This document shows, one piece after another, positions 12,001-15,000 of a DNA stretch of 15,280 nucleotides. The first letter of the stretch is position 1. Each line of letters starts with the position of its first letter. The DNA is from JABISG01 sp963581435 (GTDB taxonomy: Bacteria > Planctomycetota > Planctomycetia > Planctomycetales > Planctomycetaceae), in contig CAUZOL010000150.1 of assembly GCA_963581435.1 (NCBI GenBank), forward strand, positions 1 to 15,280, in the 5' to 3' direction. The translations under genes and the position numbers were made by a program. Under the pieces are notes generated by a model. That model searched no databases. It was not told the origin of the DNA and saw nothing but the letters and a program-made list of their open reading frames with translations.

Positions 12001-15000
12001 GCCGCGGCATCTATCGCAGCGACAACTTCGGTGCGACTTGGACCAACGTCTCACAAAACGACGCGACACTGACTACCGCCATTAGCGGTGCCGGCATCCC
12101 AGCCAACAACAACCTCGAAATGTCGGTTGCCGGCAATGGCCGGATCTTTGCCGGCGTGGTTCAGAACGGCCAACCCAACTACATTGGTTATTCCGACGAC
12201 CAGGGCGTCACTTGGACGCAAATGGACCTGCCGGAAACCATCGAGACAACCGGTACCGAGGGTTTGAGTCCTAGAGCCAAACCGGACGCCCAAGGGCAAA
12301 TTCACTTCTCGATCCTGGCCGACCCCAACGTTTCGACCACAGTGTACGTGGCCGGCGACCGTCAGGCCGGCGATTTGTTTGGCGCCACCGGCAACTCGCT
12401 CGGCGCTCGCAACTTTACCGGACGACTGTTCCGCGGCGATACGACTCAGGCGAGAGGTGTCGTACCGTCACCCCAATGGGAGTCCCTGACGCACGGCAAC
12501 ACCGGCGGTTTCAATACCGAGGGCGGCACGGTTAGCAGCAGTGCACCGCACGCTGATTCTCGCGATATGGTCTTCGACGCCAATAATGATCTGATCGAAG
12601 TGGACGACGGTGGCATTTACCGCCGCACCAGTCCAACGGACAACACCGGGGATTGGTTCTCGATCATCGGCGACCTGCAGGTCACGGAATTCCACGACAT
12701 CGCCTACGACTCGGTATCGAACATCATCATCGGTGGTGCACAGGATACAGGAACGCATCAACAGATTGTGTCCGGTGGATTGGATTACAACAGTGTCTCG
12801 ACCGCCGACGGCGGCGACGTCGCGGTTGATGACATCACGCTGGCCGCTACAGACCGATCCATTCGCTATTCGAGTTTCCAGAATCTGGGCGCGTTTCGGC
12901 GAGAGATTTACGATGCCAATAACGGCCTGCTCAGCACCGTCTTCCCGAATCTGACACTGGTCGGCGGCGGATCGCCGCTGGTTCCACAGTTCTCGACACC
13001 GGTGGTCCTGAATAACATCGATCCAACGCGGCTGATCATCGGTGGTGCCAACTCGACTTACGAATCGCTCAACCAGGGCGACACGATCACCGATATCGGC
13101 GGTTTGTTCGGTGTCCCCGTGAATGGACAACTGGGCCAGGATGCCATTGCTTACGGCGGTTCACTCACCGGCGTAGAAAATCCGGGCGTCTTGTACGTCG
13201 GTTCTGGCAGCGACATCTTCCTGCGAGCGAGCGATGCAGCCGCCTTGACGGCAACGAACTTCACAGGTGGCATCGTTCGCGACGTCGTACTCGATCAAGA
13301 TGAATGGACGACTGCATACGCTATCGACTCCAACACCGTGTATGCGACAATCGATGCCGGAACCACTTGGGTTGATATCACCGGCGACTTGCCAGATACG
13401 GACTTTCGCACGATCGAGTTTTCTGGGAATCTGGACACGCTGTACGTCGGCAGTCGCAGTGGCGTCTTCGCGATGCAAACCGCCACCCCCGGATTCTGGC
13501 TCGAACTAGGCACAGGATTGCCCGGGGCAGTGGTATTTGATTTGGAATTTGATCCAACCGCCCAGCTGCTGGTGGCCGGAACCTTGGGACGCGGCGTCTA
13601 CACGATCCAGCCACAGGCGAGTTCCGGTTTCGATCTTACGGTCGATATCAACTTGGCGGCCATTTCTGAGCAAACCGGCGGCGCGGCACCTATCAGCACG
13701 ACGGCTACCGTCACGAGAGATGGCGGCACAGTCGGCGAATTGGTTGTGAACCTCAGCAGCAGCAATCTCGGGGAAGCAGTGGTTCCCCCAACAGTCACGA
13801 TCCTCGACGGTCAAACTTCGGCAACCTTTACTGTGTTCGGCGTGAGCGATAGTCCTGTTTTTCTGGCCAACGGACCGCAGACGGTGTTCATCACCGCCAC
13901 GGCTGCCGGCTTCAACAGCGTGACCGATGTCGTCGATGTCTTGGATAACGAAACGCCAACACTGTTCGTGACTGTAACGCCCGGCACCGTTTCCGAGACG
14001 GTCGGTGCCGCCGCCGCAACAGGCACGGTCTTCCGTAATACCCCGCTCGATCAGGACCAGACCGTCTTCTTAACCAGCAACGACTTGAGCGAAGCAACCG
14101 TACCAACGTCCGTCGTTATTTTAGCCAATCAGACGTCCGCTACCTTCGACATCGGCACCGTCAACGAACTCGCGAATGACGGCACTCGCACTGTGACAAT
14201 CTTTGCCACAGCGTCCGGCTTCGAGCAGGAGGTAATCGACACGTTGAACGTGACTGCCGACTCATCGATCGCTGGGCGATTCAATCGACTGGGTGACAGC
14301 AATCTCGATCGAGAGCAGGGGCTGTTGCTGATCTCGGGGAACATCATCTCGAATGTTTTCAATGCCGGTATCCTCGTGGATTCCGGGCCGAGAGATCCGG
14401 GCAGTAACCTGTCTCATCCCGGTGCCGCGCTGAACCTGCCAACGCTGAATAACCAAGCTTTGGCCTACAGCACGGTTATCGAAAACAACATTGTTTATAA
14501 CTTTGGCCAAACCGGTATCGTCTTCAGTGGCGACCCGAATACGGGCAACGTTTCCAACGCCATCGTGCCCTTCGGACGAATCGTGAACAACACGATTTAC
14601 GGCGGCGAAACGGCAAACGGAGTGGGAATTGATGTTACGGACAATGCCAGCCCGACGATCCTGAACAACATCGTTGCCAACACCGATACCAGCATCTCAG
14701 TCTCCGGAAATTCATCGACGACAGTTGTTGGAACCACGGTATTCCAGGGGAATAACTCAACTCCAACAACGGGCACCAATGCCATCTTGCTAAGTTTGGC
14801 CGATCTGCTGTTTGTTGATCCGCTGGCTGGCAATTTCTACCTGACGGCCGGAAGCCGTGCGATCGACAGTTCACTCAATCGACTCGAAGATCGCCCGGGC
14901 ATCACGCTTGTCAGCGATCGGCTCGGCCTCGATCCGTCCGACATCTTCGCGCCGGAAAGAGATGTCTTTGGTCAGCTGCGTGTTGACGATCCGCTGCAAG

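Noticed and set aside
11391..13619. Asp-box region as an active sialidase or GH74 glycosidase
   Set aside because: Asp-boxes mark the fold, not the activity. I cannot identify the sialidase Arg triad or the GH74 catalytic acid pair, so only a propeller is claimed.
14268..14957. Second beta-helix as a pectate or alginate lyase
   Set aside because: The coil pattern is clear but no catalytic cluster of a lyase family could be recognised, and such domains are often non-enzymatic in surface proteins.
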